DNA of 64,000 nucleotides, taken from Sulfurimonas sp. Lineage in GTDB: Bacteria; Campylobacterota; Campylobacteria; Campylobacterales; Sulfurimonadaceae. A program made the position numbers and the translations under genes. The notes under the pieces were generated by a model. It was not told the DNA's origin and made no database searches. It was given only the letters and a program-made list of their open reading frames with translations. This document shows positions 31,438 to 40,709 of this stretch, piece after piece; position 1 is the first letter of the stretch; each line of letters starts with the position of its first letter. The DNA lies in contig NZ_JAQTLY010000005.1 of NCBI RefSeq assembly GCF_028714655.1, positions 100,504-164,503 on the forward strand. Reading direction: 5' to 3'.

Positions 31438-32807
31438 TGAATAATAAAGACTTTTCAAACCTTCCTCTTAGTAAAGAGATGCTTCATAACCTAAATGAAA
31501 TAGGCTATAAAGAGATGACGCCGATTCAAGAAGAGAGTTTGCCGTTTATACTTGAGGGCAGAGATGTAATCGCTCAGGCAAAAACGGGAAGCGGTAAAAC
31601 AGCCGCATTTGGCATAGGTCTGCTTCATAAACTTCAAGTCAAAAAGTTCAGAGTCCAGTCACTCATACTCTGCCCGACTCGCGAACTTGCAGATCAGGTG
31701 GCAAAAGAGCTGAGAATGCTTGCCAGATTTTCACATAACATAAAGATTTTAACTCTTTGCGGCGGAACTGCTTTTGGTCCGCAACTCGGCTCGCTTCGTC
31801 ACGGTGCGCACATCATTGTCGGAACACCGGGGCGGATTTTAAAACACCTCAAAAAAGAGACTCTCTCTCTTGAAGATGTAGATATGCTCGTGCTTGATGA
31901 AGCGGACAGAATGTTGGATATGGGCTTTAGCGAAGAGATAAACGAGGTTTTAGGCTTTGTTCCAAAGACGAGACAAACACTTCTTTTCTCCGCGACTTAT
32001 ACCGATGAGATTTTATCTATCAGTGCGTCCATCCAAAAAGATGCGCTAAATGTAAAAACAACCCAAACTGAAGTTGCCAACAAGATAACAGAGAGATTTT
32101 ACGAGGTGCAAAACTCAGGGAAGCTAAAAACAGTTATAAATATTTTGAGCAACTTCAAACCCGAAAATGTTATCGTGTTTGCTAACACAAAAGCAGAAGT
32201 GCAAGAGATAGCGGACACTTTACAAAAAAACAGGATTGACGCACTCGCTATTCACGGCGATTTGGAGCAGTATGAGAGAAACGATGTGTTAGTTCAGTTT
32301 GCTAACAAAAGCTGCCCCGTGTTAGTGGCAACCGATGTTGCGGCAAGAGGACTTGACATAAAAGAGCTGTCTATGGTTATAAACTATGACCTGCCTCACT
32401 CCGAAGAGACTTACACTCACCGCATAGGCAGAACGGCAAGAGCGGGAGCGGAGGGGTTGGCATTTACTCTCATAAGTCCGTATGAAGCGGACAAAGCCGA
32501 TGAGTACAAAAACGAGAGCCGCCTTTTTGAGGATGCCCAGACTTTAAAAGTTGTAAACGGTTTTGAGATGAAACCGCAAAATATTACGCTTGTTATTGAG
32601 GGCGGCAAAAAAGATAAAGTCCGTGCAGGGGATGTTTTGGGTGCATTAACGGGTGAAGCAGGACTAAACGGAAGCTCTATCGGGAAGATAGATATCTACG
32701 ACAAACAGAGTTATGTAGCAATCGAGAGCAAAAAAATAGATGAGGCTCACGAGAAGCTAAAAAATGGAAAAATCAAAGGGAAGAAGTTTTCGGTTTGGAT
32801 TCTTTAA
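31437..32807 (+). CDS. dbpA: DEAD-box ATP-dependent RNA helicase, DbpA type
   Basis: The 456-residue protein has all DEAD-box motifs: the Q motif region MTPIQEESLP, motif I AKTGSGKT near 48-55, PTRELADQ, VLDEADRMLDMGF, SAT, and HRIGRTARAGAEG. A C-terminal DbpA RNA-binding domain follows (VIEGGKKDKVRAGDVLGALTG to KGKKFSVWIL, about 385-456). DbpA acts on 23S rRNA helix 92 during 50S assembly. The gene forms an operon with ywbE upstream and a metallopeptidase gene downstream. Confidence 0.93.
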   Translation: MNNKDFSNLPLSKEMLHNLNEIGYKEMTPIQEESLPFILEGRDVIAQAKTGSGKTAAFGIGLLHKLQVKKFRVQSLILCPTRELADQVAKELRMLARFSHNIKILTLCGGTAFGPQLGSLRHGAHIIVGTPGRILKHLKKETLSLEDVDMLVLDEADRMLDMGFSEEINEVLGFVPKTRQTLLFSATYTDEILSISASIQKDALNVKTTQTEVANKITERFYEVQNSGKLKTVINILSNFKPENVIVFANTKAEVQEIADTLQKNRIDALAIHGDLEQYERNDVLVQFANKSCPVLVATDVAARGLDIKELSMVINYDLPHSEETYTHRIGRTARAGAEGLAFTLISPYEADKADEYKNESRLFEDAQTLKVVNGFEMKPQNITLVIEGGKKDKVRAGDVLGALTGEAGLNGSSIGKIDIYDKQSYVAIESKKIDEAHEKLKNGKIKGKKFSVWIL

Positions 32808-33316
32808 AATATCTGCAACACTACTCGGAAGCTACAAAAAAACAGGTGTTAGAGCTGATAAAACAAGATAAATTAGCTCTACACCTAAAAAACAGATACC
32901 CAAATCCGCATACCGTAAAAACAGACAAAGCGCTTTTTACCTATGTAAATGAGCTTAAAAACTCCCATATGAAAAATGCGCCGACTTTGAGCAAAGTTCT
33001 TTATGACGGCAAGATAAATGTTATTCACAATGCTTTGGGTACGCATCATATCATCTCAAGAGTGCAAGGCTCAAAGCTTAAGAGCAAAAATGAGATTCGC
33101 ATAGCTTCAATGTTTAAAAGTGTGCCGCAAGAGTTTTTAGAGATGATAGTAGTGCATGAGTTGGCGCATTTTAGAGAAAAAGAGCATAACAAAGCGTTTT
33201 ACAATCTCTGCTTGTATATGCAGCCCTCTTATCATCAGGTGGAGTTTGATGTAAGGCTCTACCTGACACACTTGGATATAAAAGGCAAGATAGATGAGTG
33301 GAACCAAAGTTGCTAA
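32795..33316 (+). CDS. YgjP-type zinc metallopeptidase (M48-like)
   Basis: The 173-residue protein has HELAHFREKEH at 121-131, the HExxH zinc motif with a third His, as in YgjP/DUF45 (WLM-like) peptidases. No signal or membrane span, so cytoplasmic. The start is TTG at 32795, overlapping the dbpA end by 13 bases, with AAGGGAAG upstream. The substrate is unknown. Confidence 0.85.
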   Translation: MDSLKYLQHYSEATKKQVLELIKQDKLALHLKNRYPNPHTVKTDKALFTYVNELKNSHMKNAPTLSKVLYDGKINVIHNALGTHHIISRVQGSKLKSKNEIRIASMFKSVPQEFLEMIVVHELAHFREKEHNKAFYNLCLYMQPSYHQVEFDVRLYLTHLDIKGKIDEWNQSC

Positions 33317-33347
33317 GTATTTAAAATTAGCCATACAGGAGCAGTTC

Positions 33348-34157
33348 ATGAGAGAAGATGTTAGCTTAGCTATTATTCAGAGTGTCGTAGATTCTCAAAA
33401 AGATTTGATTATTATTTTTTATAATGATGAGCCTATTTTGGCAAACAGAGCTTTTAAAGATTTTTTTTCAGTCTCGTCTTTGGAGCAGTACAAATCGGAA
33501 TTTGGCTCGTTTGTTAGCAATTTTGTTCCGCATCCCTCTTACTTTCATGCCGATAAAATTGGAGAGAACGGCAGTTGGTTTGATGCCGTCTTAGAACTGC
33601 CGGAGATAGAGAGGGTTGTAAGTATGATGACGCCAAACTATGAACCGCACGCTTTTTCTATTGGAATCAATAAAGTAGAGGATTATATTATTGTCGTTTT
33701 TACGGATATAACACAAACTTTGATTAAACGCATTATGATTGAAAACCGTGCAAATATTGATGCAAAAAGCGGCGCTTATGCCAGAAACTACTTTTTGCAA
33801 ATAGCACAAAGCTACCAAGATGCAGCCGTTTTCAATGAAAAGATAATGAGTGCCGTTTTAATTCAAGTGAGTAAAAAAGACGGTTCCGGCATTAGAGATG
33901 ATGAGAGCGCCCTAAAAGCGTTGGCAACTCGCTTTAAAAGCATTACCCGCCAAGATGATATGCTGATTCGCTGGAGTGACGATTCTTTTTTACTCATCTA
34001 TCTTGTCGATACCGTAAAAAATGCACAAATCATGCTGGAGAAACTGGATGCTATCTCTAGGGGCGCGGAGATTAAAGGCATCGAGTATGATTTTACTCTA
34101 ATAGTTCAAAATGAGGGCGAGAGCATAAAAGGATTTATAAGAAGAGTTGAGAGTTAA
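33348..34157 (+). CDS. PAS protein with degenerate GGDEF domain
   Basis: I choose the ATG at 33348 (MREDVSLAIIQSVV) because AGGAG lies six bases before it; an ATG at 33294 overlaps the previous gene and has a weaker site. The 269-residue soluble protein has a PAS domain (about 5-120) and a GGDEF-like fold in which the signature is WSDDSFLLIY, so cyclase activity is unlikely. It may be a c-di-GMP/GTP sensor or a protein-interaction module. It overlaps the end of the convergent ABC-F gene by four bases. Confidence 0.75.
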   Translation: MREDVSLAIIQSVVDSQKDLIIIFYNDEPILANRAFKDFFSVSSLEQYKSEFGSFVSNFVPHPSYFHADKIGENGSWFDAVLELPEIERVVSMMTPNYEPHAFSIGINKVEDYIIVVFTDITQTLIKRIMIENRANIDAKSGAYARNYFLQIAQSYQDAAVFNEKIMSAVLIQVSKKDGSGIRDDESALKALATRFKSITRQDDMLIRWSDDSFLLIYLVDTVKNAQIMLEKLDAISRGAEIKGIEYDFTLIVQNEGESIKGFIRRVES

Positions 34158-35986
34158 TCCCCTATCTCTTCTATTTTCTTATCAAAATCTTCCGATATCG
34201 TGTCAAATTCGTTTTGCAAAATTTCCAAGAGTTCAAACATTTTCTCTACCTCTTTTTGCTCCATCGCTACAAGTTTTGAAAACTCGATGATTTTAAAACT
34301 GTCTTGCTTGCTTGAGGCTTCAAGAAGTTTTTTTTGATGCGATGCAAGCGTCTCTTCGCTTTTTATGATGGAAGCTTCAAGTTTTTCTATTTTTTTCTTT
34401 ATAGGTGAAACAAGCTTGTTTTTGTTTCTCACTAAATCGGCTTTTGTTTTTTTGTTATCCTTAAAACTGTTTTTTGGTTTTTGTTTAACAAAATCATCTT
34501 CCTCTTCTTCCCAGCCCATTTTTTCTAAGAAGAGGTCGTAACCGCCGTCAAAATACTCTGCACCGCTTCTTGTAAAGATGATAAGTCTGTCACAGACACG
34601 GCGAAGCAACTCCTCCGAGTGCGTTACGATGATTACGGAGCCTTTGAAGTTTTGGATTGCCACGGTTAATGCCTCTATGGAGTCCATATCCAAGTGGTTT
34701 GTAGGCTCATCAAGGAAGAGAAGATTTACATCGCGAGCCAAAATTTGCCCAAGCATTACACGGCTTTTTTCACCCCCCGAGAGAAGCGAGATTTTTTTAT
34801 CGGCACTGTCTCCGCTAAACATCATTGCACCCGCTATGCCTCTGATGGTCTGAGCAGAGAGTTTGGTGTTAGCCGAGTGAATCTCATCTAAAACCGTACT
34901 AGTTGGATGCAGTCTTGCGATATTTGTTTGACCGAAGTGCGCAAAAGCCGTGCTTGGATGCATATGAACATTTCCGCTAACTGCTTTTAACTCACCTGCG
35001 ATGGTATTTAAGAGAGTTGATTTACCTTTACCGTTCTTTCCGATGATACCTATGCGCTCTCCTTTTTCAAGCACAAAAGAGATATTTTTAAACAAAATAT
35101 TATCCGGCGTATAACCAAAGCTTAGGTTTTTGACATCAAGCAGAACTTTTGCGGGAGTATCTTTATAGTTAAAATTGAATTCCAGTGTTGAATCGTAATC
35201 CAAATCATCAAGCAGATCCATCTTCTCTAACTGTTTTACTTTTGATTGAGCAAGAGCGGCGGTTGAAGCGCGAGCCTTGTTTCTGGCGATAAAATCTTCA
35301 AGCTCTTTTACCTTTTTATCTTGTGAAATCTTCTGTTTTTCATGCAGCTCATCGCTTGATTTTAACTGTTCGTAGTATTTGTGAGTATCTCCGGCAATAA
35401 CTCTTAGATTTCTGCGCACAATCCCCATAGTATGAGTTACCACGGCATCCATAAAATCTCTGTCGTGGGTGATTAAAATAACTTCGCCCTCAAACGCTTT
35501 TAAAAAGTTTTTTAACCATCTAAGAGAGAGAATGTCAAGATAGTTTGTCGGTTCGTCTAAAAGCAGCAAGTTAGGTTCGGTTACTAAAAGCTTCGCAAGG
35601 TTGATACGGATTTGATAACCGCCTGAGAATGAGAGCGGATCTTTCTCCAAATCCTCCTGCGTAAAACCCAAACCAAAAAGAATCTTCTCGACTCTATATA
35701 CATCATACTTCATATCCTCTTCAAGCGCAAGTGCCGCCTCTTCTCTTAGCGTACTCTCCGTAAATACCAAATACTGTTTTAGTGTACCTATCTTATACCC
35801 TTTTGGTATAACCACTTCACCGCTATCGGGTGTCTCTTCGCCGAGAATAAGTTTAAAAAGCGTTGATTTTCCGCTACCGTTTCTACCGACTAAACCGACT
35901 TTATTGCCCGAGTTTAGCTTGAAGTTAAGATTGCTAAAAAGCTCTTGTTTGCCGAAATTTTTTGAAATATTTATAAGTTGTATCAT
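34154..35986 (-). CDS. ABC-F family ATPase
   Basis: The 610-residue soluble protein carries two ABC domains: GRNGSGKST with LLLLDEPTNYLD in the first half and GKNGKGKST with LLFLDEPTNHLD in the second, joined by a charged linker (about 230-265). A C-terminal coiled coil (about 530-610) follows. No membrane domain exists, the ABC-F pattern; such proteins act on ribosomes (EttA, Uup, YheS types). The C-terminal coiled coil favours a YheS/Uup-like subtype. Confidence 0.9.
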   Translation of the reverse strand: MIQLINISKNFGKQELFSNLNFKLNSGNKVGLVGRNGSGKSTLFKLILGEETPDSGEVVIPKGYKIGTLKQYLVFTESTLREEAALALEEDMKYDVYRVEKILFGLGFTQEDLEKDPLSFSGGYQIRINLAKLLVTEPNLLLLDEPTNYLDILSLRWLKNFLKAFEGEVILITHDRDFMDAVVTHTMGIVRRNLRVIAGDTHKYYEQLKSSDELHEKQKISQDKKVKELEDFIARNKARASTAALAQSKVKQLEKMDLLDDLDYDSTLEFNFNYKDTPAKVLLDVKNLSFGYTPDNILFKNISFVLEKGERIGIIGKNGKGKSTLLNTIAGELKAVSGNVHMHPSTAFAHFGQTNIARLHPTSTVLDEIHSANTKLSAQTIRGIAGAMMFSGDSADKKISLLSGGEKSRVMLGQILARDVNLLFLDEPTNHLDMDSIEALTVAIQNFKGSVIIVTHSEELLRRVCDRLIIFTRSGAEYFDGGYDLFLEKMGWEEEEDDFVKQKPKNSFKDNKKTKADLVRNKNKLVSPIKKKIEKLEASIIKSEETLASHQKKLLEASSKQDSFKIIEFSKLVAMEQKEVEKMFELLEILQNEFDTISEDFDKKIEEIGD

Positions 35987-35995
35987 GATTTGTTT

Positions 35996-36529
35996 TTACC
36001 TTTTTATCTCTTCTAATATCCACTGCCACTCACCGTAACCGCTCTTTGTGTTGATATGCCCTGCATTTTCTAAAACTTTCATCGGTATATTCAATGCTTT
36101 TTGAAGTTCTGCCGCCTCATCCCTACTAATATAGGGGTCATTTGTCGAAGTGAGAAGCAGAGACTCTTTTGCATAAAGATTTGAAGGTATTTCGCAAGGG
36201 AAAAAACTCTCTAGCTCTTTAATATCACACTTAAAACTCGGAGGAGCTACAAGAAAAAGCTTCTCAATCTCTGCAAGTTCTATCTCATTGCAGATGTGAA
36301 ACCAGAGTATGTTTGCGATGGAGTGGCACACTACTATAGTGGGTTTAAACTCCTCAATCTCTTTAATCAGCTCTCTCATCCACACATCTTTTTGCGGAAA
36401 ATCGACACTGCTGAATTTTAAAAAACTGACACACCCGTAATCTTTTGCTATCTCTGCCGCAAGCCAACTCTGCCAGTGAGGAAAATCGCTTCCGCCCCAG
36501 CCGTGCAAAATCAAAATCTTCTGTTTCAC
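35996..36529 (-). CDS. Serine hydrolase, RBBP9/YdeN family
   Basis: The 177-residue alpha/beta hydrolase begins with ILILHGWGGSDFPHWQSWL, typical of RBBP9/YdeN. The triad can be read as Ser in VCHSIAN (near 69), Asp in STNDPY (near 130) and His in AGHIN (near 158). The start is GTG at 36529. Substrate unknown. It lies nine bases downstream-side of the ABC-F gene start on the same strand, so the two are probably cotranscribed. Confidence 0.85.
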   Translation of the reverse strand: MKQKILILHGWGGSDFPHWQSWLAAEIAKDYGCVSFLKFSSVDFPQKDVWMRELIKEIEEFKPTIVVCHSIANILWFHICNEIELAEIEKLFLVAPPSFKCDIKELESFFPCEIPSNLYAKESLLLTSTNDPYISRDEAAELQKALNIPMKVLENAGHINTKSGYGEWQWILEEIKR

Positions 36530-36606
36530 TCTCTATTCCTGTTAAAATTGCCAAGTCTACTGCACCTATGCTAACTTTAGTGGAAGTATACCAAATATGA
36601 TAACTG

Positions 36607-36743
36607 ACATTACGCACTTTTTCAAAAAAAGGCGTAATAATACTTTGTAGTTCTCGAAAAACTTGTTTTTCGTAGCTTCAGGGGGTTGTAGGGACTTTAG
36701 TCCATGCCACTAAAACGGACGCGTTCGTTTTAGTGCGTAACAT
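36607..36743. repeat. Multi-palindrome intergenic element
   Basis: Within a 289-base gap (36530-36818) an outer inverted repeat (ttacgcact / agtgcgtaa) encloses three hairpins: CGAAAAAC-tt-GTTTTTCG (36655-36672), GGACT-tt-AGTCC (36692-36703) and ACTAAAACG-8 nt-CGTTTTAGT (36709-36734). No ORF is present. It could be a REP/PATE-type element or a structured RNA. Confidence 0.75.
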
Positions 36744-36818
36744 CAGATGATAAAAAGAATCAGATAAGCTAAAGAACTCTATAATTAAAACTAAAAAATT
36801 ATAGAAAAAGGTACAAGG

Positions 36819-38210
36819 GTGGAGAAGAGAAGTATTAAAGCAATTACCGTAACCCGCTTACTGCAGGTTTTTATAGTTGCTACATTGGTTATAGTCTCTA
36901 TAGTTCTTTTAAGTTACAGAAGTTTTTTTCAGTTTATAGTAGAAAATAAAATCCATTCAATCTCAGAAATCATAAAAGCGGGTCTTACATCGCACATGAA
37001 AGCTGGGATAATGGATAAACGAGATTATTTTTTGGATGAAATATCTTCGGTTCATGATATAAAAACTATTAAAATTATTCGCGGGGATGCAGTCATAAAA
37101 GAGTACGGCGAATCAACCTTGTCTGAGAAGAAACTAAACGGTAACCTTAGAGCCATTTTAGAAAAAAAAGAGGTATATATAGAGTGGAGAGATATGAAAA
37201 GCAGTGTTAAATCAATTGTTCCTTATATTGCAAATTCTAGCTGTCTGGAGTGTCATCATGTCAAAGAAGGTACGGTTTTGGGTGCAGTAGATATTGAAAT
37301 GGAGATTGATGCATACCAGAACTTTGTCATAAAAAACAGTTATGTGATTATTGCGGCTCTGATGTTGTTTGCTTTAGTCGTAGTATTTAATATGTTTCAT
37401 GTCATTGAGCGTTATATAAGCAGACCTCTTTTAAATATTATCGATGAAACTAAGGACGCCTACTTTTCACATAAAAATATAGACAGCAATAAGTATGAGA
37501 GTAAAGAGTTTGAGGATGTCGCATTAAGCGTAAATGATTTTAACAGAACCGTTATAGAAAAAGAGAATGAGCTAAAATATAAGAACAAACAACTTCAACT
37601 TTTAAATGAGGAAATAGAATCAACTCTAAAAGAGACTATGCTTGCGATAGGAAAAATAGAGGAGATTCGCTCAAACTCTACAAGTCAGCATACCAAACGG
37701 GTTGCCATACTAAGCACAATAATCGCAAAAGAGTACGGATTGAGCGATGAGCAGGTAAAACTCATAGAGATAGCATCGCCTCTTCATGATATAGGAAAAG
37801 TCGGAATTGCCGATGCCATTTTAAATAAACCGGGCAGATTGACGCCTGATGAATTTAATATTATTAAATCTCACGCTCTTTTTGGATATAACATTTTAAA
37901 AAATTCTAAACGAGAGATACTAAAAACTGCGGCTTTGATTGCTTATGAACATCATGAAAAATATGACGGAACAGGTTATCCGCAAGGGCTAAGGGGCGAA
38001 GAGATAACTATTTATGCGCGCATTGTTGCGATTGTCGATGTTTTTGACACTCTGCTCTCTAAGCGAGTATATAAAGAGCCATGGCCGGTAGAAGATGTTG
38101 TTGCCTTTTTCAAAGAGCAAAGAGGTAAGCAATTTGAGCCGAAACTGGTAGATATATTGCTTGAAAATATTGATGATTATGTACAACTGCATAGAGATTT
38201 GTCAATATAA
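36819..38210 (+). CDS. HD-GYP c-di-GMP phosphodiesterase with periplasmic heme c-type sensor
   Basis: The 463-residue protein has a membrane span at about 13-33, a periplasmic domain ending in SSCLECHHVKEG (a CxxCH heme c motif at 142-146), and a second span at about 172-195. A HAMP-like linker and coiled coil lead to a C-terminal HD-GYP domain (LHDIGKVGIADAIL, HHEKYDGTGYPQGL). HD-GYP enzymes hydrolyse c-di-GMP. The heme suggests redox, NO or O2 sensing (inference). The start is GTG at 36819 with AAAAAGG upstream. Confidence 0.9.
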   Translation: MEKRSIKAITVTRLLQVFIVATLVIVSIVLLSYRSFFQFIVENKIHSISEIIKAGLTSHMKAGIMDKRDYFLDEISSVHDIKTIKIIRGDAVIKEYGESTLSEKKLNGNLRAILEKKEVYIEWRDMKSSVKSIVPYIANSSCLECHHVKEGTVLGAVDIEMEIDAYQNFVIKNSYVIIAALMLFALVVVFNMFHVIERYISRPLLNIIDETKDAYFSHKNIDSNKYESKEFEDVALSVNDFNRTVIEKENELKYKNKQLQLLNEEIESTLKETMLAIGKIEEIRSNSTSQHTKRVAILSTIIAKEYGLSDEQVKLIEIASPLHDIGKVGIADAILNKPGRLTPDEFNIIKSHALFGYNILKNSKREILKTAALIAYEHHEKYDGTGYPQGLRGEEITIYARIVAIVDVFDTLLSKRVYKEPWPVEDVVAFFKEQRGKQFEPKLVDILLENIDDYVQLHRDLSI

Positions 38211-38239
38211 AAGCAACTCTATTTATGGTATGCGGATTA

Positions 38240-38270
38240 AAGGTTTTATGTAAAATATAAAACCTTATTT
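38240..38270. terminator. Bidirectional hairpin between convergent genes
   Basis: AAGGTTTTA (38240-38248) pairs perfectly with TAAAACCTT (38258-38266) over a nine-base loop and is followed by ATTT. It overlaps the stop of the minus-strand cyclase gene and lies 30 bases after the HD-GYP stop. Confidence 0.6.
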
Positions 38271-39163
38271 CTACCGTTCTCTTTTACATTATACAGCATC
38301 TTATCCGCAGCAGATATCAACTCTTCTTTGCTACCGCGAGTATGCGGATACATAGTTGCCACTCCTACACTCGCGGTAAGCGTAGGTATAACTGAAGAGT
38401 TTTTATTCGGGATGCCTAAAGCACGAATATCATCAATCAAATCATTCATCATATCAAAAGAATTTTCGGCGGTAGTATCACCGAGAACTATTGCGAACTC
38501 TTCTCCGCCGTATCTTGCACAAAAATCAGCAGGTCTATGTACAAATTTTTTAAGCACGGCACCGACTTTTCTTAAACACTCGTCTCCTGCTTGATGTCCG
38601 TATGTATCATTCAACGCTTTAAAATAGTCAAGATCAATAATCGCAAGCGAGAGAGGCAGCTTTAACCGCGCGCAACGCTTCCACTCGTTATCCAAAAATT
38701 CATCAAAATATCTACGATTGGCAATATCGGTAAGTCCGTCAATACGAGATTGGTTTAATACTTTCTCTTCGGCTAATACTCTTTCTGTAATATTTTCGTG
38801 CGAAATAACATAATACTCTTTATCGTCTAGCCCAAACGGTATAACTCTCATCATAAACCATCTCTTTTCATACGGGCTGTGACACGGATATTCAAAGTAA
38901 AAAAAGTCTTTTATTTTGTTAATAACATCTCTTATTCCATCGGCTGCTTTGGCTCCAAGTTCATCGCCGCATGATGCAGATTTGTCACACTCTTTGAGAT
39001 AATTAATCTTATCCCAAACATTATGCATCGAGCAATTATTACTTTCCCCAAATGCAATCCAACTCTTATTAACATACACAATCTTCCCATCTTTATCAAT
39101 TACGGAGATATGTTGCGTTACCGTGTCAAGAACTGACTTTAAAAATTTGTTCGAGTTTATCAT
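38246..39163 (-). CDS. PAS-GGDEF diguanylate cyclase
   Basis: The 305-residue soluble protein has a PAS domain (about 8-125; ISVIDKDGKIVYVNKSW) and a GGDEF domain with RYGGEEFAIVLGD. An RPAD sequence lies exactly five residues before GGEEF, the RxxD product-inhibition site. It should make c-di-GMP and be feedback-inhibited. A strong ribosome site (GGAGGATTTATC) precedes the ATG. It faces the HD-GYP gene tail to tail, an enzyme pair with opposite activities. Confidence 0.92.
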   Translation of the reverse strand: MINSNKFLKSVLDTVTQHISVIDKDGKIVYVNKSWIAFGESNNCSMHNVWDKINYLKECDKSASCGDELGAKAADGIRDVINKIKDFFYFEYPCHSPYEKRWFMMRVIPFGLDDKEYYVISHENITERVLAEEKVLNQSRIDGLTDIANRRYFDEFLDNEWKRCARLKLPLSLAIIDLDYFKALNDTYGHQAGDECLRKVGAVLKKFVHRPADFCARYGGEEFAIVLGDTTAENSFDMMNDLIDDIRALGIPNKNSSVIPTLTASVGVATMYPHTRGSKEELISAADKMLYNVKENGRNKVLYFT

Positions 39164-39244
39164 GATAAATCCTCCAAAAATTACATTGCCGATGTTATAT
39201 TTTACTGCAATATTTGTAATTTTTGTGGTAGAAGTTTTAATTAT

Positions 39245-40633
39245 TTAACGGTGGGCTGTTATAGCTTTATCTATCCTTGAAATCGTTTCGTCTTTACCGA
39301 TTATCGCCATGACGCTATCAAGTCCCGGTCCGCTCATTTTTCCTAAAAGCGCTACACGAAGGGGCTGACCGATTTTACCAAAACCGATGCCCATCTCATC
39401 GACAACTTCTTGCATTAAGTGGTGGTAATCGCTTGGCAGATGAAGTTCACTGCATATGGCGACTTTTTCTTTAAAAGTATTTAAAACATCTACGGCATCG
39501 CCTTTGAATGATTTTTCAACGGCTTTTTCGTCATAAGAGGCAGGAGCGATAATTATCTCGTTTACAAGCAATGCCATCTCTTTAAGCGTTTTTGCTCTCT
39601 CTTTTAGGGCGTCGAGTAAAATCTCTTTTTTGTCATGTGAAGTCAGCAGCAAACCGTACTGCTCAAGCATCTCTGCCAACTCGCTGTTTGGCGTGTTTTT
39701 GATGTAGTGGGAGTTTAGCCAGTCAAGTTTTTCAGTGTTGTAGATTGATGCGGAACGATTGATATTTTTTGGATTGAAAAGCTCTCTCATCTCATCCATG
39801 GAGAAAATCTCTTGGTCTCCGTGACTCCATCCCAAACGAACTAAAAAGTTTAGAAGTGCCTGCGGAGTGTAACCCATCTCTTTATATGCCATAACATCGG
39901 TCGCACCGTCTCTTTTAGAGAGTTTTTTACCCTCGTGGTTATGAATCATCGGCACATGATAAAACTTCGGCACGGCAAATCCGAGCGCTTCATAAACCAC
40001 TATCTGTTTTGGCGTGTTTGAGAGGTGGTCATCCCCGCGGATAACCTCGGTAACACCCATTAAGTGGTCATCAATCGCTACGACAAAGTTGTAAGTCGGA
40101 GAACCGTCGCCTCTTGCAATAACAAAATCATCCAAGATGTCTTCGGCTTTAAAAACAACATCGCCTTTTACGCCGTCACTAACTAAAATTTCGCCGCTAA
40201 GAGGTGCTTTTATGCGGATAACAGGCTCTATGCCCTCCGGCGGAGTACCTGTAAAATCACGATATTTGCCGTTGTATTTCGTCCGTTCTTTATTTGCCAT
40301 TTGAGTCTCTCTAAGCGCGTCTAGCTCCTCTTTTGACATATAGCATTTGTAGGCTTTGCCCTCATCAAGAAGCTGTTTGATATAAACCGCGTAAATATCA
40401 TCTCTTTGTGACTGGTAGATTATTTCTCCGTCATGTTCTAAACCCAGCCAATGAAACGCTTTTACAATCGCCTCTGCAGCCTCTTGTGAGTTTCTGGCTT
40501 TATCGGTATCTTCAATACGAAGAAGAAACTTGCCGCCGTTTTTTCTAGCCCAAAGATATGAAAAAAGAGCCGTTCTTAAACCGCCGATATGCAGATAGCC
40601 GGTAGGACTTGGAGCAAAACGAGTTACAACCAT
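39245..40633 (-). CDS. gltX: Glutamyl-tRNA synthetase
   Basis: The 462-residue class I enzyme begins MVVTRFAPSPTGYLHIGG with the HIGH motif at about 15-18. It has KKLSKRDGATDV (KMSKS equivalent) near 240 and the C-terminal anticodon-binding helical domain. It charges tRNA-Glu with glutamate. This phylum usually has two GltX paralogues, one of which charges tRNA-Gln for the GatCAB route; which one this is cannot be decided from sequence reading alone. Confidence 0.94.
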   Translation of the reverse strand: MVVTRFAPSPTGYLHIGGLRTALFSYLWARKNGGKFLLRIEDTDKARNSQEAAEAIVKAFHWLGLEHDGEIIYQSQRDDIYAVYIKQLLDEGKAYKCYMSKEELDALRETQMANKERTKYNGKYRDFTGTPPEGIEPVIRIKAPLSGEILVSDGVKGDVVFKAEDILDDFVIARGDGSPTYNFVVAIDDHLMGVTEVIRGDDHLSNTPKQIVVYEALGFAVPKFYHVPMIHNHEGKKLSKRDGATDVMAYKEMGYTPQALLNFLVRLGWSHGDQEIFSMDEMRELFNPKNINRSASIYNTEKLDWLNSHYIKNTPNSELAEMLEQYGLLLTSHDKKEILLDALKERAKTLKEMALLVNEIIIAPASYDEKAVEKSFKGDAVDVLNTFKEKVAICSELHLPSDYHHLMQEVVDEMGIGFGKIGQPLRVALLGKMSGPGLDSVMAIIGKDETISRIDKAITAHR

Positions 40634-40709
40634 AAAAAAACCTTTATAAAATAGTTGTCGAATTTTAGGCTATTATTTGTTAAAAACGGGTAAAAAAATC
40701 TAGAGGTGC

